A DNA stretch of 64,000 nucleotides from Peristeroidobacter agariperforans (GCF_004138335.1 NZ_RYFW01000001.1:1736001-1800000); one strand, 5' to 3'; shown: positions 18,276-29,593, counted from the stretch's first letter. Numbers and translations: made by a program. The notes: generated by a model not told the origin, from the sequence alone.

Positions 18276-18554
18276 TCAACGAACAGGCAACCCGCTGAGC
18301 ATGGCGTCCATCTGCTCGGCGCTCAGCTCGATCTCGACTTCGATGGTGTCGTCGTCCAGGGCCAGGTCCGGAATGGGGTCGGCCGGGGACAGCACGGCGC
18401 CGTCGTTGTTCGCCGCCGGCAGCGGCTTCAACAGCGGGTCGAACTCGCAGATGTCGTCCACTTCGATTTCGTTCGGGGCGAGCGGCGCGATGCTCGAAGG
18501 ATCGGTCAATTCCTGGGCCGTGAGATCGATGGAGATCTCCGCGATGGGATTCAT
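18276..18554 (-). CDS. Small acidic hypothetical protein
   Basis: I do not recognise this 92-residue protein. It is strongly acidic, with many Asp and Glu and only two or three basic residues, and it ends in an amphipathic segment VEIELSAEQMDAMLSGLPVR that could be a binding helix. There is no signal peptide or Cys. A GAGG sequence lies about ten bases upstream of the ATG, which supports translation. It converges with the DUF4136 lipoprotein gene and is 210 bp from the divergent permease gene. A regulator-binding or chaperone-bound protein is possible, but this is a guess. Confidence 0.55.
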   Translation of the reverse strand: MNPIAEISIDLTAQELTDPSSIAPLAPNEIEVDDICEFDPLLKPLPAANNDGAVLSPADPIPDLALDDDTIEVEIELSAEQMDAMLSGLPVR

Positions 18555-18764
18555 TGCACTCGGCCCTCATTCGACTTCGACCCATGAATGCTGCCAGAGC
18601 CGCGTGGCTGAAGCCTGCAACGCAGTTCACACACGAGAGTCGCAAGCGTTATGAAATGGTGCGACTTACCGTAATCCGGCCTGGCGGCGCGGCGCATTCT
18701 AACCGCTCGAACGGCGCGTGTGACCGGAATGGAACCATAATGTAAAGTCGTTCATTTGACCGCG

Positions 18765-20609
18765 ATGGCCACGATCCCCATGCCCGACCCGCACGCGATC
18801 GCGGTCATGCTGCTGACCCTCGGCGCGCTCTATCTGTTCTCGCGCGACTTCATTCCCATCGAGACGTCCAGCCTGCTGGTCGTGGCGGTGCTGGCGATCG
18901 GGTTCAGCTTGTTTCCCTATCGAGGGCCGGACGGCGCCGAGCTCGATCCCATCCGCTTCTTCGCAGGTTTCGGCAACGAGGCTTTGATTGCGATCTGCGC
19001 GCTGGTCATGGCGAGCCAGGGGCTGGTCTCCACCGGTGCGCTCGCGCCGATCGGGCGGGTGGTGCACCGGGTGTGGCAGATCAGTCCACTGCTGGCGATG
19101 GGGGTCGTGATCATCGTGACGGCCGTCATCAGCGCCTTCATGAACAACACCCCGCAGGTGGTGTTGATGATCCCCATCCTCACCGCGGTGGCCATGCGCT
19201 CGAGCATGTCGCCGTCCAAACTGCTCATGCCCATGACCTTCGCCTCACAGATCGGCGGCATGGGTACGCCGATCGGCACGTCATTGAACCTGCTGGTGAT
19301 CGGCAGCGCGGCGAGCCTGGGAGTCGAGCGCTTCCACATGTTCGACTTCATTGCGCCGGCGGCGCTGGCGGCGATTCCGGGGCTGCTGTTCTTGTGGCTG
19401 ATCGCGCCGAGACTGCTGCCTGACAAGCATCCGCACCCGTCGTTCGTTAATGCCTCGCCGCGTATTTTCGATGCTCAGCTGCACATCTCGGACAGCAGCC
19501 CGGTCGCAGGCAAGACGCTCGCTGACGCAAAGAAACTCACGCAGGGTGAGATGTCCGTGGTGTCGGTGCGGCGTTCGGAGGACCTGGTGATCTCGCCGCT
19601 GCCCGATGTGATCTTGCGATCCGGCGATCAACTGGTTGTCCGCGACACGTCCGAACAACTGATGGAGTATTCGCGCGTGCTCGGTGCGACGCTGTTTTCC
19701 GGCGACGTACGCGTGGACGCCGAGCATCCGCTGACCGCGCCGGATCAGCAGACCGCCGAGCTAGTGCTGACGCCGGCGTCGCCGTTGCGAGATCGCACCT
19801 TGGCGCAGGCCAACTTCGATTGGCACTACCAGCTGATCCCACTGGCGGTTCACCGGCCCGGCGACGAAGAGGCGTCGGGGCAAAGGACTCCGCTGCGAGA
19901 CCTGCGGCTCGGTGTCGGCGACGTGCTGCTGGTGCAGGGGCCGGCGGAGCAGATCGAGGCGCTCAAGAAGCGCAGTGAGATGCTGGTGCTGGACGCGACC
20001 AGCAATGTGCCGCTGACGGCGAAGGCGCCGCTGGCCCTGGGCATCATGGCAGGCATCGTCTTGATCGCGTCGTTGCGCATCGCGCCGGTCGCCATCGCTG
20101 CGATTTGCGGCGTGCTGGTGATGGTGACGACCGGGTGTTTGAAGTGGCGCCACGCGACGCGGTCGCTCGACTCGTCGATGATCCTGCTGACGGTGGCGAG
20201 CCTGGCGTTGAGCCTGGCCTTGGTGACTACCGGCGGCGCTGCGTTCATCGCGCAAATAGGCGCCGTCATGGCGAAGTCGCTGCCGCCCGTGGCGGTGCTG
20301 AGTGCGACGATGCTGTTCATGGCGATGATGAGCAGTGTGATTTCAAACAGCGCGGCCGCGGTGATCGGAACACCCATTGCGATCGAGCTGGCAAGGCAGT
20401 TGGGCCTCGCACCGGAGCCGTTCGTGCTAGCGGTGATGTTCGGCGTGAACATGGGATACGCGACGCCGATGGCCGACAACTGCAATTTGCTCGTCTATAG
20501 CGCAGGTGGCTATTCGTTCGGCGATTTCCTGCGCGTCGGTCTGCCGCTGACGCTGATCATGTGGCTGGCGCTGACATGGGTGCTGCCGCAGTTCTATCCA
20601 CTGGGCTGA
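18765..20609 (+). CDS. SLC13-family anion permease with two TrkA-C domains
   Basis: The 614-residue inner-membrane transporter has a first block of hydrophobic helices (about 5-215), two soluble TrkA-C/RCK_C domains, and a second block (about 420-614). The DASS-type motifs are visible as NNTPQVVLMIPI and, in the second half, MMSSVISNSAAAVIGTPIAIE. The RCK_C domains begin at PVAGKTLADAKKLTQGEMSVVSVRR and around LRDRTLAQANFDWHYQLIPLAVHRP. Relatives move sulfate, dicarboxylates or other anions with sodium; the substrate is not known. The start is ATG 18765, three codons after an in-frame TTG. Confidence 0.88.
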   Translation: MATIPMPDPHAIAVMLLTLGALYLFSRDFIPIETSSLLVVAVLAIGFSLFPYRGPDGAELDPIRFFAGFGNEALIAICALVMASQGLVSTGALAPIGRVVHRVWQISPLLAMGVVIIVTAVISAFMNNTPQVVLMIPILTAVAMRSSMSPSKLLMPMTFASQIGGMGTPIGTSLNLLVIGSAASLGVERFHMFDFIAPAALAAIPGLLFLWLIAPRLLPDKHPHPSFVNASPRIFDAQLHISDSSPVAGKTLADAKKLTQGEMSVVSVRRSEDLVISPLPDVILRSGDQLVVRDTSEQLMEYSRVLGATLFSGDVRVDAEHPLTAPDQQTAELVLTPASPLRDRTLAQANFDWHYQLIPLAVHRPGDEEASGQRTPLRDLRLGVGDVLLVQGPAEQIEALKKRSEMLVLDATSNVPLTAKAPLALGIMAGIVLIASLRIAPVAIAAICGVLVMVTTGCLKWRHATRSLDSSMILLTVASLALSLALVTTGGAAFIAQIGAVMAKSLPPVAVLSATMLFMAMMSSVISNSAAAVIGTPIAIELARQLGLAPEPFVLAVMFGVNMGYATPMADNCNLLVYSAGGYSFGDFLRVGLPLTLIMWLALTWVLPQFYPLG

Positions 20610-20691
20610 AGCGGACGATCTGCGGAAATAGGCAAGAACCCGCCAGCTTCGCCTAACTCTCGGCTAAGTCTCCCGGGGCAAGATACTGCCC

Positions 20692-21795
20692 ATGCGCCTG
20701 CCTGCTTGGGTGTTGTTATCGGGAGTTGTCGCTATGAGCGCAGCCTACGGCGATCGGCCAACGTTTCAATCGGCTCGGTTTCGCGACGGTCAATTTCACA
20801 ACGTCGCGCCGCCCAAGCAGCCCGGCGGCTGGCAGCTGCTGAAACTGTGGTGGCAGTTCATGTTCAAGGATACGAGCCGCACCGTGCCGCCCGAAGCCTT
20901 GTCCGTAACGCCGCTGAGCCCGGATCAGTTGCAACAAGCGTCTGAGGGTTCGATCTGGCGGCTCGGCCATTCGACCGTGCTGATGAAGTTGAATGGCCGG
21001 TTCTGGATCACCGATCCGGTGTTCTCCGAGCGCGCCTCGCCGGTGCAATGGGCCGGTCCGAAACGTTTCATTCCGACGCCGATCTCGCTGGAGGCGCTGC
21101 CGCCGCTGGCCGGCGTGGTGCTGTCGCACGATCACTTCGATCATCTCGATCGCGATACGGTCGTGAAGCTCGCGGCGAAGACCACCATGTTTCTCACGCC
21201 GTTGGGCGTGGGCGATCATCTGATCCAGTGGGGCATTCCCGCCAACAAGATCCAGCAGCTCGATTGGTGGCAGACCGTCGAACTGGAAGGCCTGCAGTTC
21301 ACCGCCACGCCGGCCGAGCATTTCTCCGGGCGCAGCTTCTTCGCGAAAAACCCGACGTTGTGGGCCTCGTGGGCGATCTACACCGGCACGCATCGGATTT
21401 TCTTCAGCGGCGACACCGGATATTTCGACGGTTTCGCGGAGATCGGCCGGCGCCATGGGCCGTTCGATCTCACGTTGCTTGAGGCCGGCGCGTACGACAA
21501 GCAATGGGAAGGGGTGCACATGCTTCCCGAACAAGTCGTGCAGGCGCATCGGGATCTGCGCGGCGACTGGTTGCTGCCGATTCACAATGCCACGTTCGAT
21601 CTGGCCTTCCATTCCTGGGATGAGCCCATGGAAAAGATGCTGGCGCTGTCGGCGCAGCACGGTATTCGTCTGACCATGCCGCGCATTGGCGAGGCTGTGC
21701 GCCTGGATCACTACCAGGCCGCGCAGGCGTGGTGGCGTTTCAGACAATCCCGGCCTGCCAGCATGAGCATTACTGCTACGACCCACGCCATGTGA
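20692..21795 (+). CDS. Metallo-beta-lactamase-fold hydrolase
   Basis: The 367-residue protein has the MBL metal-binding set: SHDHFDHLD (the HxHxDH motif, about residues 144-152), a later His in TPAEHFSGR, the bridging Asp in GDTGYFDG and a final His in IHNATFDL. These complete a binuclear zinc site, so it should be active. The layout resembles the NAPE-hydrolysing phospholipase D/UlaG-like branch (WRLGHSTVLMKLNGRFWITDPVF). A short hydrophobic N-terminus (VLLSGVVAMSAAYG) may be a signal peptide. The natural substrate is unknown. It ends about 70 bp before the ycaQ-like gene on the same strand. Confidence 0.87.
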   Translation: MRLPAWVLLSGVVAMSAAYGDRPTFQSARFRDGQFHNVAPPKQPGGWQLLKLWWQFMFKDTSRTVPPEALSVTPLSPDQLQQASEGSIWRLGHSTVLMKLNGRFWITDPVFSERASPVQWAGPKRFIPTPISLEALPPLAGVVLSHDHFDHLDRDTVVKLAAKTTMFLTPLGVGDHLIQWGIPANKIQQLDWWQTVELEGLQFTATPAEHFSGRSFFAKNPTLWASWAIYTGTHRIFFSGDTGYFDGFAEIGRRHGPFDLTLLEAGAYDKQWEGVHMLPEQVVQAHRDLRGDWLLPIHNATFDLAFHSWDEPMEKMLALSAQHGIRLTMPRIGEAVRLDHYQAAQAWWRFRQSRPASMSITATTHAM

Positions 21796-21867
21796 GGTCG
21801 TTGCGCCCAAAAGCGGCGGGGATAGTCAGGGTTTACGGCTACACTGCGCGCTTCCTGATTGTCGGGG

Positions 21868-23100
21868 ATGCGTGGCTTCATGGGCGCGGCGAAGGATTCA
21901 CTCTCGATCGGTGAAGCGCGACGCGTAGCGTTGGAGGCACAGCAGTTCCTGTCGGCAGGGGCCGCGCCAAGAAGCGGGAAGGCATTGGCGGAGATGGTGC
22001 GACGCTTGGGCGTCGTGCAGATGGATTCCGTCAACGTGCTGGTTCGCTCGCATTACCTGCCGGTCTTTTCGCGACGGGGCGATTACAAAAGCACGCTGCT
22101 CGAGCGTGCTGCTTATGACGAGCGCTTGCTGTTCGAATATTGGGGTCACGAAGCCTCGCTGCTCCCCATCGAGTCCTATCCATTGTTCCGCTGGCGCATG
22201 GACGACGCGCGCAAGGGCGTCGGCACGTGGGGCCGGCTCAAGCGCTATGCGACCAGTCACCAGGAACTGGTGAAAAGCGCCATCGATCAAATTCGCGAAC
22301 GCGGTCCGCTGGGCGCGAGTGAATTGACGGACGCGGGCAAATCGAAGGGCAGCTGGTGGGGCTGGAGCCAGGGCAAGGAAATCCTGGAGTGGTTGTTCTG
22401 GATCGGTGACGTCACCACCGCGCGTCGGCGGAATTTCGAGCGGCTGTATGAGTTGCCGGAGCGGGTGTTGCCCGAGGCGGTACGAAATGCGCCTGTGCCC
22501 TCTCGAGAGCACGCACAGCGCGAGCTGATGATGATTGGCGCTCGCGCCATGGGTGTGGCGAGTGCACGCGATCTACGCGATTACTTTCGGCTTCCGGCGA
22601 ACGAGGCGGCGACGCGGCTCGCCGAGTTGGTGGAAGAGGGCAAGCTTCTACCGGTCAGCGTGGAAGGCTGGAAGCAGCAGGGATATCTGCACCACGAAGC
22701 GAAGATTCCTCGCGCCTCGAAAGTCGCTGACGTGGCCGCGCTGTTATCGCCGTTCGACTCGTTGATTTGGGAACGGCAGCGCACCGAACGTCTGTTCGAC
22801 TTTCATTTCCGACTGGAGATCTACACGCCGGTGCACAAGCGCCTGCACGGCTATTACGTGCTGCCATTGCTATTGGGCGAGCGCATCGTTGGACGAGTCG
22901 ATCTGAAATCGGAACGTCAGAGCGGGCAGCTGCAAGTGAAGGGCGGAAGTGTCGAGCCGGGTGTCGTGCCGGCACGCGTGGTCGAGCCGCTGGCGAAACA
23001 GTTGAGTGGACTGGCGAGGTGGCTGGGCCTGGAAAATTATGCCGTCACGAGTCGCAAGGGTGAGCTCATGCGCGCGCTGAAGAAACTGAAGGCGCGCTGA
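21868..23100 (+). CDS. ycaQ: Winged-helix YcaQ-like DNA glycosylase
   Basis: The protein of about 410 residues matches the HTH_42/YcaQ family, whose E. coli member is a glycosylase that unhooks interstrand DNA crosslinks. The hallmark segment VQMDSVNVLVRSHYLPVFSRRGDY includes the QxD catalytic motif. Other family blocks seen are YWGHEASLLPIE and LLSPFDSLIWERQRTERLFDFHFRLEIYTP. The start is uncertain: ATG 21868 and ATG 21880 are both plausible and a TTG at 21859 is in frame. No signal or membrane segment is present, so it is cytoplasmic. Confidence 0.87.
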   Translation: MRGFMGAAKDSLSIGEARRVALEAQQFLSAGAAPRSGKALAEMVRRLGVVQMDSVNVLVRSHYLPVFSRRGDYKSTLLERAAYDERLLFEYWGHEASLLPIESYPLFRWRMDDARKGVGTWGRLKRYATSHQELVKSAIDQIRERGPLGASELTDAGKSKGSWWGWSQGKEILEWLFWIGDVTTARRRNFERLYELPERVLPEAVRNAPVPSREHAQRELMMIGARAMGVASARDLRDYFRLPANEAATRLAELVEEGKLLPVSVEGWKQQGYLHHEAKIPRASKVADVAALLSPFDSLIWERQRTERLFDFHFRLEIYTPVHKRLHGYYVLPLLLGERIVGRVDLKSERQSGQLQVKGGSVEPGVVPARVVEPLAKQLSGLARWLGLENYAVTSRKGELMRALKKLKAR

Positions 23101-23118
23101 ACACAGATGACCGTGAGC

Positions 23119-23193
23119 TCAGGATGCGCCGCGCGCGGACCAGCCGAATACGCACATCACGATGAACAGAGTCAGATAAAACAAGAAGCTCAT
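23119..23193 (-). CDS. 24-residue single-helix membrane microprotein
   Basis: A 24-codon frame encodes MSFLFYLTLFIVMCVFGWS and then a short basic tail, which is one transmembrane helix. It has an excellent ribosome binding site, GGAGG, nine bases before the ATG. A hairpin with a run of six U lies about 35 nt upstream in the same transcript, between this gene and the rpoD terminator, so it may be under attenuation. No family is recognised; small proteins of this kind often bind membrane complexes. Expression is unproven. Confidence 0.55.
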   Translation of the reverse strand: MSFLFYLTLFIVMCVFGWSARGAS

Positions 23194-23227
23194 TGCTGCA
23201 GCCTCCGAACAAATATCCGTGCTGTCG

Positions 23228-23252
23228 AAAAAACGACCGGACGGGGTGGTCG
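23228..23252 (-). terminator. Hairpin with U-tract upstream of the microprotein
   Basis: On the minus strand CGACC and GGTCG (23252-23248 and 23238-23234) pair around a nine-base loop and are followed by six T residues. The stem is short, but the U-run is long. It lies just upstream of the 24-codon frame, so it may act as a leader attenuator or as a second terminator after rpoD. Confidence 0.5.
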
Positions 23253-23307
23253 GTTCCCGTTGTGGATATAGACACACTCGACCCGGGCAGGGTTGCATCA
23301 GCCCCGC

Positions 23308-23336
23308 AAAAACGAAGCCCCCTTGCGGGGGCTTCG
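23308..23336 (-). terminator. Rho-independent terminator of rpoD
   Basis: A perfect 10-bp GC-rich stem (23313-23322 with 23327-23336, loop TTGC) is followed on the minus strand by five T residues. It lies 31 bp after the rpoD stop codon. Confidence 0.9.
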
Positions 23337-23367
23337 TGATCACACCTGAGACAGCTGAACGTTAGTT

Positions 23368-25257
<1,890 letters not shown>

Positions 25258-25347
25258 GTCGTGGCCCTCACGTGCTGTCGGGGGGTGGGCGGGCTTAAAA
25301 AGACCGCGCAGTGTACTTTGATCGTTTTCCGGGCGCTAGGTTCGCGT

Positions 25348-27111
25348 TCACGCCCCGTGAACGACCGGAGGTTTGCGGGCCAGCAGCCCCTGCAATTCAG
25401 CCTTTTCGGCATCGGTCAGCCGGCCCGCCCGGCTTAACAGAAGCTTCTGTCGAGCCTCCATCGCCTCGGCAGCCAGCTGCTGGACCGCGCCGGCCAGGTC
25501 ACTGGCGGCGCCGGCGGCATCGACCAAACATTCCTGCGCGGCCAATTTCGCCAGGTGCTCAACATCGGGGCGGTCCCGCCAGCGTTCAAGCAGCGCCCCA
25601 GTGTTAGCGCACGGGCGCTGGGCTAGTTCCTCGATCAGCTCGATCAACAGCGGAATTCCCGGCCTTTCCAGCGTGCTCAAGACAGGATTCAACGTCACCT
25701 TGTCGGCAATTTCAGGGTAGTGAACCAACAGATGAATCGCCTGCCGCACCAGATTGCGCCGGCCGGACTGAACCTGAGGCTTCACGGGCCTGCGCACCGG
25801 TTCCGAAGCGGCGGCTTTTTCCGTCCCCTCACCTAACATAGACGTCAAACGATCGCGTTTCAGGCCGACGGTTTTGGCTACTTCCTCCGCCAGCAATTCA
25901 CGGAAAATTCCTGCGGGGATGCGCTCAAGCAACGGTCGTGCCAATTCGCCCAGCCGCGCCCGCCCGTCGATGCTGTGGGTATCGACCTGCGCGCTCAGAT
26001 GATTGATGAAATATTCAGACAGCGGCATTGCCTGTTTGATACGTGCCTCGAAAGCCTCGCGCCCTTCCTCGCCGACCAGCGTGTCCGGGTCGTGGCCTTC
26101 GGGCAGAAACAAGAACCGGATCTGCCGCCCTTCGCGCACCTGGCTCAGCGAGTTCTCCAGCGCTTTCCACGCGGCCGCCCGGCCGGCGCGGTCGCCGTCG
26201 AAACAGAACGTCACTTCGTTACAGATGCGGAACACGCGTGCCAGATGCTCCGGCGTCGTTGCCGTACCCAGGGTCGCCACTGCATAAGTGATGCCGGCCT
26301 GATGGAGCCGCACCACGTCCATATAACCTTCAACGATCAACAGCCGGCTCAGGGTCCGGCTCGCCTGCCGAGCCTCATATAAGCCATAAAGCTCCCGGCC
26401 TTTGTGAAACAGTTCTGTTTCCGGCGAGTTCATGTACTTGGGCTCGCCCTTATCGAGCACGCGCCCGCCGAAACCGATGGTGCGGCCCCGCGCATCACGA
26501 ATCGGGAACATCACCCGATCGCGAAACCGGTCGTAGTGGCCGGAGCGGTTGTCCCGCTCGATGATCAAGCCCACCTGCAACAGCCGCGACCGCTCGGCGT
26601 CGCTGCCGCCCAATAGCTTGAGTACCGAATCCCAGGCATCCGGGGCGTATCCCAGCGCAAAAGTTGCGGCGGTTTCGCCGCTCAGGCCGCGCGACTTGAA
26701 GTAGTCCTTGCCGCGGGCCGTATTCATCAACTCACTTCTGTAGAAAGCCGCGGCTTTCTCCAATGTTGCGAATAAAACATCCGACGGCGGCGGCCGTTGG
26801 CCCGGAGTTTGCTCGCGTGGCACTTCGACGCCGACCCGGTCGGCCAGCTCCTCGATCGCGTCGATGAAGCCGAGATTGTCGTGCTTCATCAGGAAGCCGA
26901 GCGCGTTGCCGTGCTCGCCGCAGCCGAAGCAGTGGTAGAAGTTCTTGTCCGGCACCACCGTGAACGACGGCGTCTTCTCACCGTGGAACGGGCAACAGGC
27001 CTTGTATTCCTTGCCGTGCTTTTTCAATTGCACACGGCTGCCGATCAGCTCGACCAGGTCGACCCGGGAGATCAGCTCTTCGATGAAATGTTTGGGGATG
27101 AGGCCGGACAC
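25348..27111 (-). CDS. dnaG: DNA primase
   Basis: The 587-residue primase makes RNA primers for replication. The N-terminal CHC2 zinc finger is clear (YKACCPFHGEKTPSF, then YHCFGCGEHGN at about 39-66). The TOPRIM domain has the metal motifs VEGYMD and FCFDGDRAGRAAAWKALE. The C-terminal DnaB-interaction part, after about residue 430, is the less conserved end. The gene is in the standard place between yqeY and rpoD. The length equals that of E. coli DnaG (581). Confidence 0.97.
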   Translation of the reverse strand: MSGLIPKHFIEELISRVDLVELIGSRVQLKKHGKEYKACCPFHGEKTPSFTVVPDKNFYHCFGCGEHGNALGFLMKHDNLGFIDAIEELADRVGVEVPREQTPGQRPPPSDVLFATLEKAAAFYRSELMNTARGKDYFKSRGLSGETAATFALGYAPDAWDSVLKLLGGSDAERSRLLQVGLIIERDNRSGHYDRFRDRVMFPIRDARGRTIGFGGRVLDKGEPKYMNSPETELFHKGRELYGLYEARQASRTLSRLLIVEGYMDVVRLHQAGITYAVATLGTATTPEHLARVFRICNEVTFCFDGDRAGRAAAWKALENSLSQVREGRQIRFLFLPEGHDPDTLVGEEGREAFEARIKQAMPLSEYFINHLSAQVDTHSIDGRARLGELARPLLERIPAGIFRELLAEEVAKTVGLKRDRLTSMLGEGTEKAAASEPVRRPVKPQVQSGRRNLVRQAIHLLVHYPEIADKVTLNPVLSTLERPGIPLLIELIEELAQRPCANTGALLERWRDRPDVEHLAKLAAQECLVDAAGAASDLAGAVQQLAAEAMEARQKLLLSRAGRLTDAEKAELQGLLARKPPVVHGA

Positions 27112-27160
27112 GAATGCAAGAGTATGCGCGGCAACGTGGCCGGCATAGAGCCCGACCGTC

Positions 27161-27610
27161 TCAGCCGCCGAGTTTTGCCTTCAGTTTGGCGCTGGCACTG
27201 GCCATATCGGTGCGGCCCTGCGCCTTCTGCTTGAGCAGCGCCATGGCCTTGCCCATTTCCTTGATGGAAGTGGCGCCCGACTCGGCAATGGCCTGGGCCA
27301 CCAGGGCGTCGACTTCGGCGTCGCTGAGCTGCTGCGGCATGTAGGCCTGCAACAGGTCGATTTCCTTCTGTTCCTTGGCGACCAGGTCTTCGCGACCGCC
27401 GCTCTGGAACTGCGCGATGGACTCCTTGCGCATCTTGATCATCTTCTCGACCACGGCCAGCACCTGGCTGTCGTCGAGCTGAATGCGCTCGTCGACTTCG
27501 CGCTGCTTGATGGCGGAGGTGATCATCCGGATCGTGCCCAGGCGCTCGCTGTCCTTGGCCTTCATCGCGGCCTTCATGTCTTCAGTAATGCGGTCTTTGA
27601 GTGAGGACAT
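27161..27610 (-). CDS. yqeY: YqeY/GatB-domain family protein
   Basis: The 149-residue protein begins SLKDRITEDMKAAMKAKDSERLGTIRMI, typical of YqeY, which resembles the C-terminal tail domain of the amidotransferase subunit GatB. The second half carries DLLQAYMPQQLSDAEVDALV and ends GRTDMASASAKLKAKLGG, the usual YqeY ending. A role in tRNA-dependent amidation or tRNA binding has been suggested for the fold but not shown for the free protein. The start at ATG 27610 was chosen over an upstream ATG eight codons earlier. It sits between rpsU and dnaG. Confidence 0.93.
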   Translation of the reverse strand: MSSLKDRITEDMKAAMKAKDSERLGTIRMITSAIKQREVDERIQLDDSQVLAVVEKMIKMRKESIAQFQSGGREDLVAKEQKEIDLLQAYMPQQLSDAEVDALVAQAIAESGATSIKEMGKAMALLKQKAQGRTDMASASAKLKAKLGG

Positions 27611-27652
27611 GACTTGGCTCGGAGCAGCTGGCAATCGGCGGGGGAATCGACA

Positions 27653-27678
27653 GGGACGGAGCGAGAAGGCTCCGTCCC
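27653..27678 (-). terminator. Intra-operon hairpin between rpsU and yqeY
   Basis: A perfect 10-bp stem (27653-27662 with 27669-27678, six-base loop) lies 18 bp after the rpsU stop. There is no long U-run, so it is probably a partial terminator or a processing/stability element that makes more rpsU than dnaG mRNA, as in the comparable E. coli operon. The role is inferred. Confidence 0.65.
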
Positions 27679-27696
27679 GGGAAGCAGATCTATCTA

Positions 27697-27924
27697 TCAG
27701 TACGCGCGGGCGCGGGCGGGGCCGCGGCTGCTGCCGTCGCGGGTGACGCGCTTCATGTGGCGCTTCACGGCGGCGGCCTTCTTGCGTTTACGTTCCTGAG
27801 TGGGCTTCTCGTAGAATTCCCGGCGGCGCAGTTCCGTCAGGACCCCGGCCTTTTCGCAGGCGCGCTTGAAGCGCCGCAAGGCGGCATCGAAGTACTCGTT
27901 TTCTCGGACGCGAACGCTCGGCAT
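27697..27924 (-). CDS. rpsU: 30S ribosomal protein S21
   Basis: The 75-residue basic protein reads [20 protein letters not shown] and continues with [12 protein letters not shown], the S21 signature; it binds the small-subunit platform near the anti-Shine-Dalgarno region of 16S rRNA. The start at ATG 27924 gives the universal N-terminus. The C-terminal tail ([11 protein letters not shown]) is slightly longer than in E. coli. It is the first gene of the rpsU-yqeY-dnaG-rpoD operon, divergent from tsaD. Confidence 0.97.
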   Translation of the reverse strand: MPSVRVRENEYFDAALRRFKRACEKAGVLTELRRREFYEKPTQERKRKKAAAVKRHMKRVTRDGSSRGPARARAY

Positions 27925-28152
27925 TACTACCTCGGAATGTGGATGGCCGGCCCCGGTTCGGACGCTTCGAGCCGGTTCGAAACGGGTACGGGGACGGTTG
28001 AGAGCGCGGCAGTCTAATGGCGACCGCAAGGAAAAGCAAAATTCTCGCGGTTTTGGTGCCCAAAGCCACGATCGAGGCCCGTTTTCACCGCTTGGGGGTT
28101 AAGCTTCGCGCCCCCAAAATTGGCTTTTGGACGTTTTTCCTACGCTTCTCAA

Positions 28153-29193
28153 GTGAAAGTCCTCGGCATCGAAACCTCCTGTGACGAGACCGCCGCTGCC
28201 GTGTACGACGGCGAGCGCGGCCTGCTGTCCCACGCTTTGCATAGTCAGGTTCAACTGCACGCCGTATACGGCGGCGTCGTGCCCGAGCTGGCCTCGCGTG
28301 ACCATGTAAAGAAGCTGTTGCCGCTGGTCCAGCAAGCGCTGGCTGAAGCAAAAATCGACGCGGATCAGCTGGATGGGGTGGCGTACACCGCCGGGCCGGG
28401 TCTGGTCGGTGCATTGCTGGTCGGTGCTTCGCTGGCACGCAGTCTGGCGTTCGCCTGGGGCAAGCCGGCGGTCGGGGTTCATCACTTAGAGGGGCACCTG
28501 CTGGCGCCCATGCTGGAGACGGCGGCGCCCGAGTTTCCCTTCCTGGCGTTGTTGGTGTCCGGGGGGCATACCTTGCTCGCCGAAGTGCGCGGGTTGGGGG
28601 AGTACCAGATCATTGGCTCCTCCCTGGACGATGCCGCCGGCGAGGCGTTCGATAAGACGGCCAAGATGCTCGGCCTGCCGTATCCGGGCGGCCCGGCACT
28701 GGCGAAGCTGGCGGACAGCGGGAAGCCCGGGGGCTTCGATTTCCCCCGGCCCATGCTCGACCGGCCGGGGCTGGATTTCAGTTTCAGCGGTTTGAAGACG
28801 GCGGTGGTCGTTGCGATCCGCGGTCGCGAGCTCGATGAACAGACGCGCGCCGACGTTGCTTACGAGTTTCAGCAGGCCGTGGTCGAAACGCTGGTCGCCA
28901 AGTGCGCGCGCGCTGCGAAACAAACGGGGTTGAAAACCTTGGTTGTTGCCGGTGGGGTGGGCGCGAATCGCCGGCTGCGAGCCGAGCTGCAGGCGTTGGG
29001 CGAGAAGCGTGGATTGCGAGTGTTGTATCCGCGACCGGAGTTTTGCACCGACAATGCGGCGATGATCGCTTACGCTGGCTATCGCCGCCTCGCGGCGGGC
29101 GAGCACGAAGATTTGAAGATTCGCGCCACCGCGCGCTGGCCGCTCGATACGCTGCGGATGCCCTCTGGCCAACCCCCAACCTCCAACCCCTGA
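28153..29193 (+). CDS. tsaD: tRNA threonylcarbamoyladenosine synthase catalytic subunit
   Basis: TsaD transfers threonylcarbamoyl to A37 of ANN-decoding tRNAs, with TsaB and TsaE. The 346-residue protein opens [17 protein letters not shown], the ASKHA ATP-binding start, has the metal motif [12 protein letters not shown], a [10 protein letters not shown] block and the late [14 protein letters not shown]. The GTG at 28153 puts the family start right after a codon or two; an ATG 11 codons upstream is less likely. It diverges from rpsU, the usual gammaproteobacterial arrangement. Upstream, TTGGGGG/CCCCCAA (28092-28117) forms a 7-bp inverted repeat. Confidence 0.97.
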   Translation: MKVLGIETSCDETAAAVYDGERGLLSHALHSQVQLHAVYGGVVPELASRDHVKKLLPLVQQALAEAKIDADQLDGVAYTAGPGLVGALLVGASLARSLAFAWGKPAVGVHHLEGHLLAPMLETAAPEFPFLALLVSGGHTLLAEVRGLGEYQIIGSSLDDAAGEAFDKTAKMLGLPYPGGPALAKLADSGKPGGFDFPRPMLDRPGLDFSFSGLKTAVVVAIRGRELDEQTRADVAYEFQQAVVETLVAKCARAAKQTGLKTLVVAGGVGANRRLRAELQALGEKRGLRVLYPRPEFCTDNAAMIAYAGYRRLAAGEHEDLKIRATARWPLDTLRMPSGQPPTSNP

Positions 29194-29206
29194 CACCTTC
29201 CGATTC

Positions 29207-29593
29207 ATGGACAAGATTTTTCTCTCCCAGCTCAGTGTCGAGTGCATCGTCGGCATTTGGGATTGGGAACGGCGCGTCAAACAGACCGTCATCATCGATG
29301 TCGAGATGGCAGCGGACATTCGTAAAGCTGCGGCGACCGACCACATCGATGACACCATCGATTACAAGCGCGTCGCCAAACGTTTGCTCGCGTTCGTAGG
29401 CGAATCGCAGTATCAGCTGGTCGAGACGCTGACCGAGCAAATCGCGAAAGTGATCGTTACGGAGTTCGGGGTGTCGTGGGTGAAGGTGCGGCTCAATAAG
29501 CGCGGCGCCATTCGAGGTGCGCGCGACGTCGGTATCGAGATCGAGCGGCGTGCCGAGGATTATGCGGGCGTGACGCAGCAGACTCAGCCATGA
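29207..29593 (+). CDS. folB: Dihydroneopterin aldolase
   Basis: FolB converts 7,8-dihydroneopterin to 6-hydroxymethyl-dihydropterin in folate synthesis. The 128-residue sequence starts MDKIFLSQLSVECIVGIWDWE and includes DDTIDYKRVAKRLLAFV and VKVRLNKRGAIRGARDVGI, with Glu and Lys at the usual catalytic positions (family knowledge). The stop overlaps the folK start by four bases, so the two consecutive pathway steps are co-translated. Confidence 0.95.
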   Translation: MDKIFLSQLSVECIVGIWDWERRVKQTVIIDVEMAADIRKAAATDHIDDTIDYKRVAKRLLAFVGESQYQLVETLTEQIAKVIVTEFGVSWVKVRLNKRGAIRGARDVGIEIERRAEDYAGVTQQTQP

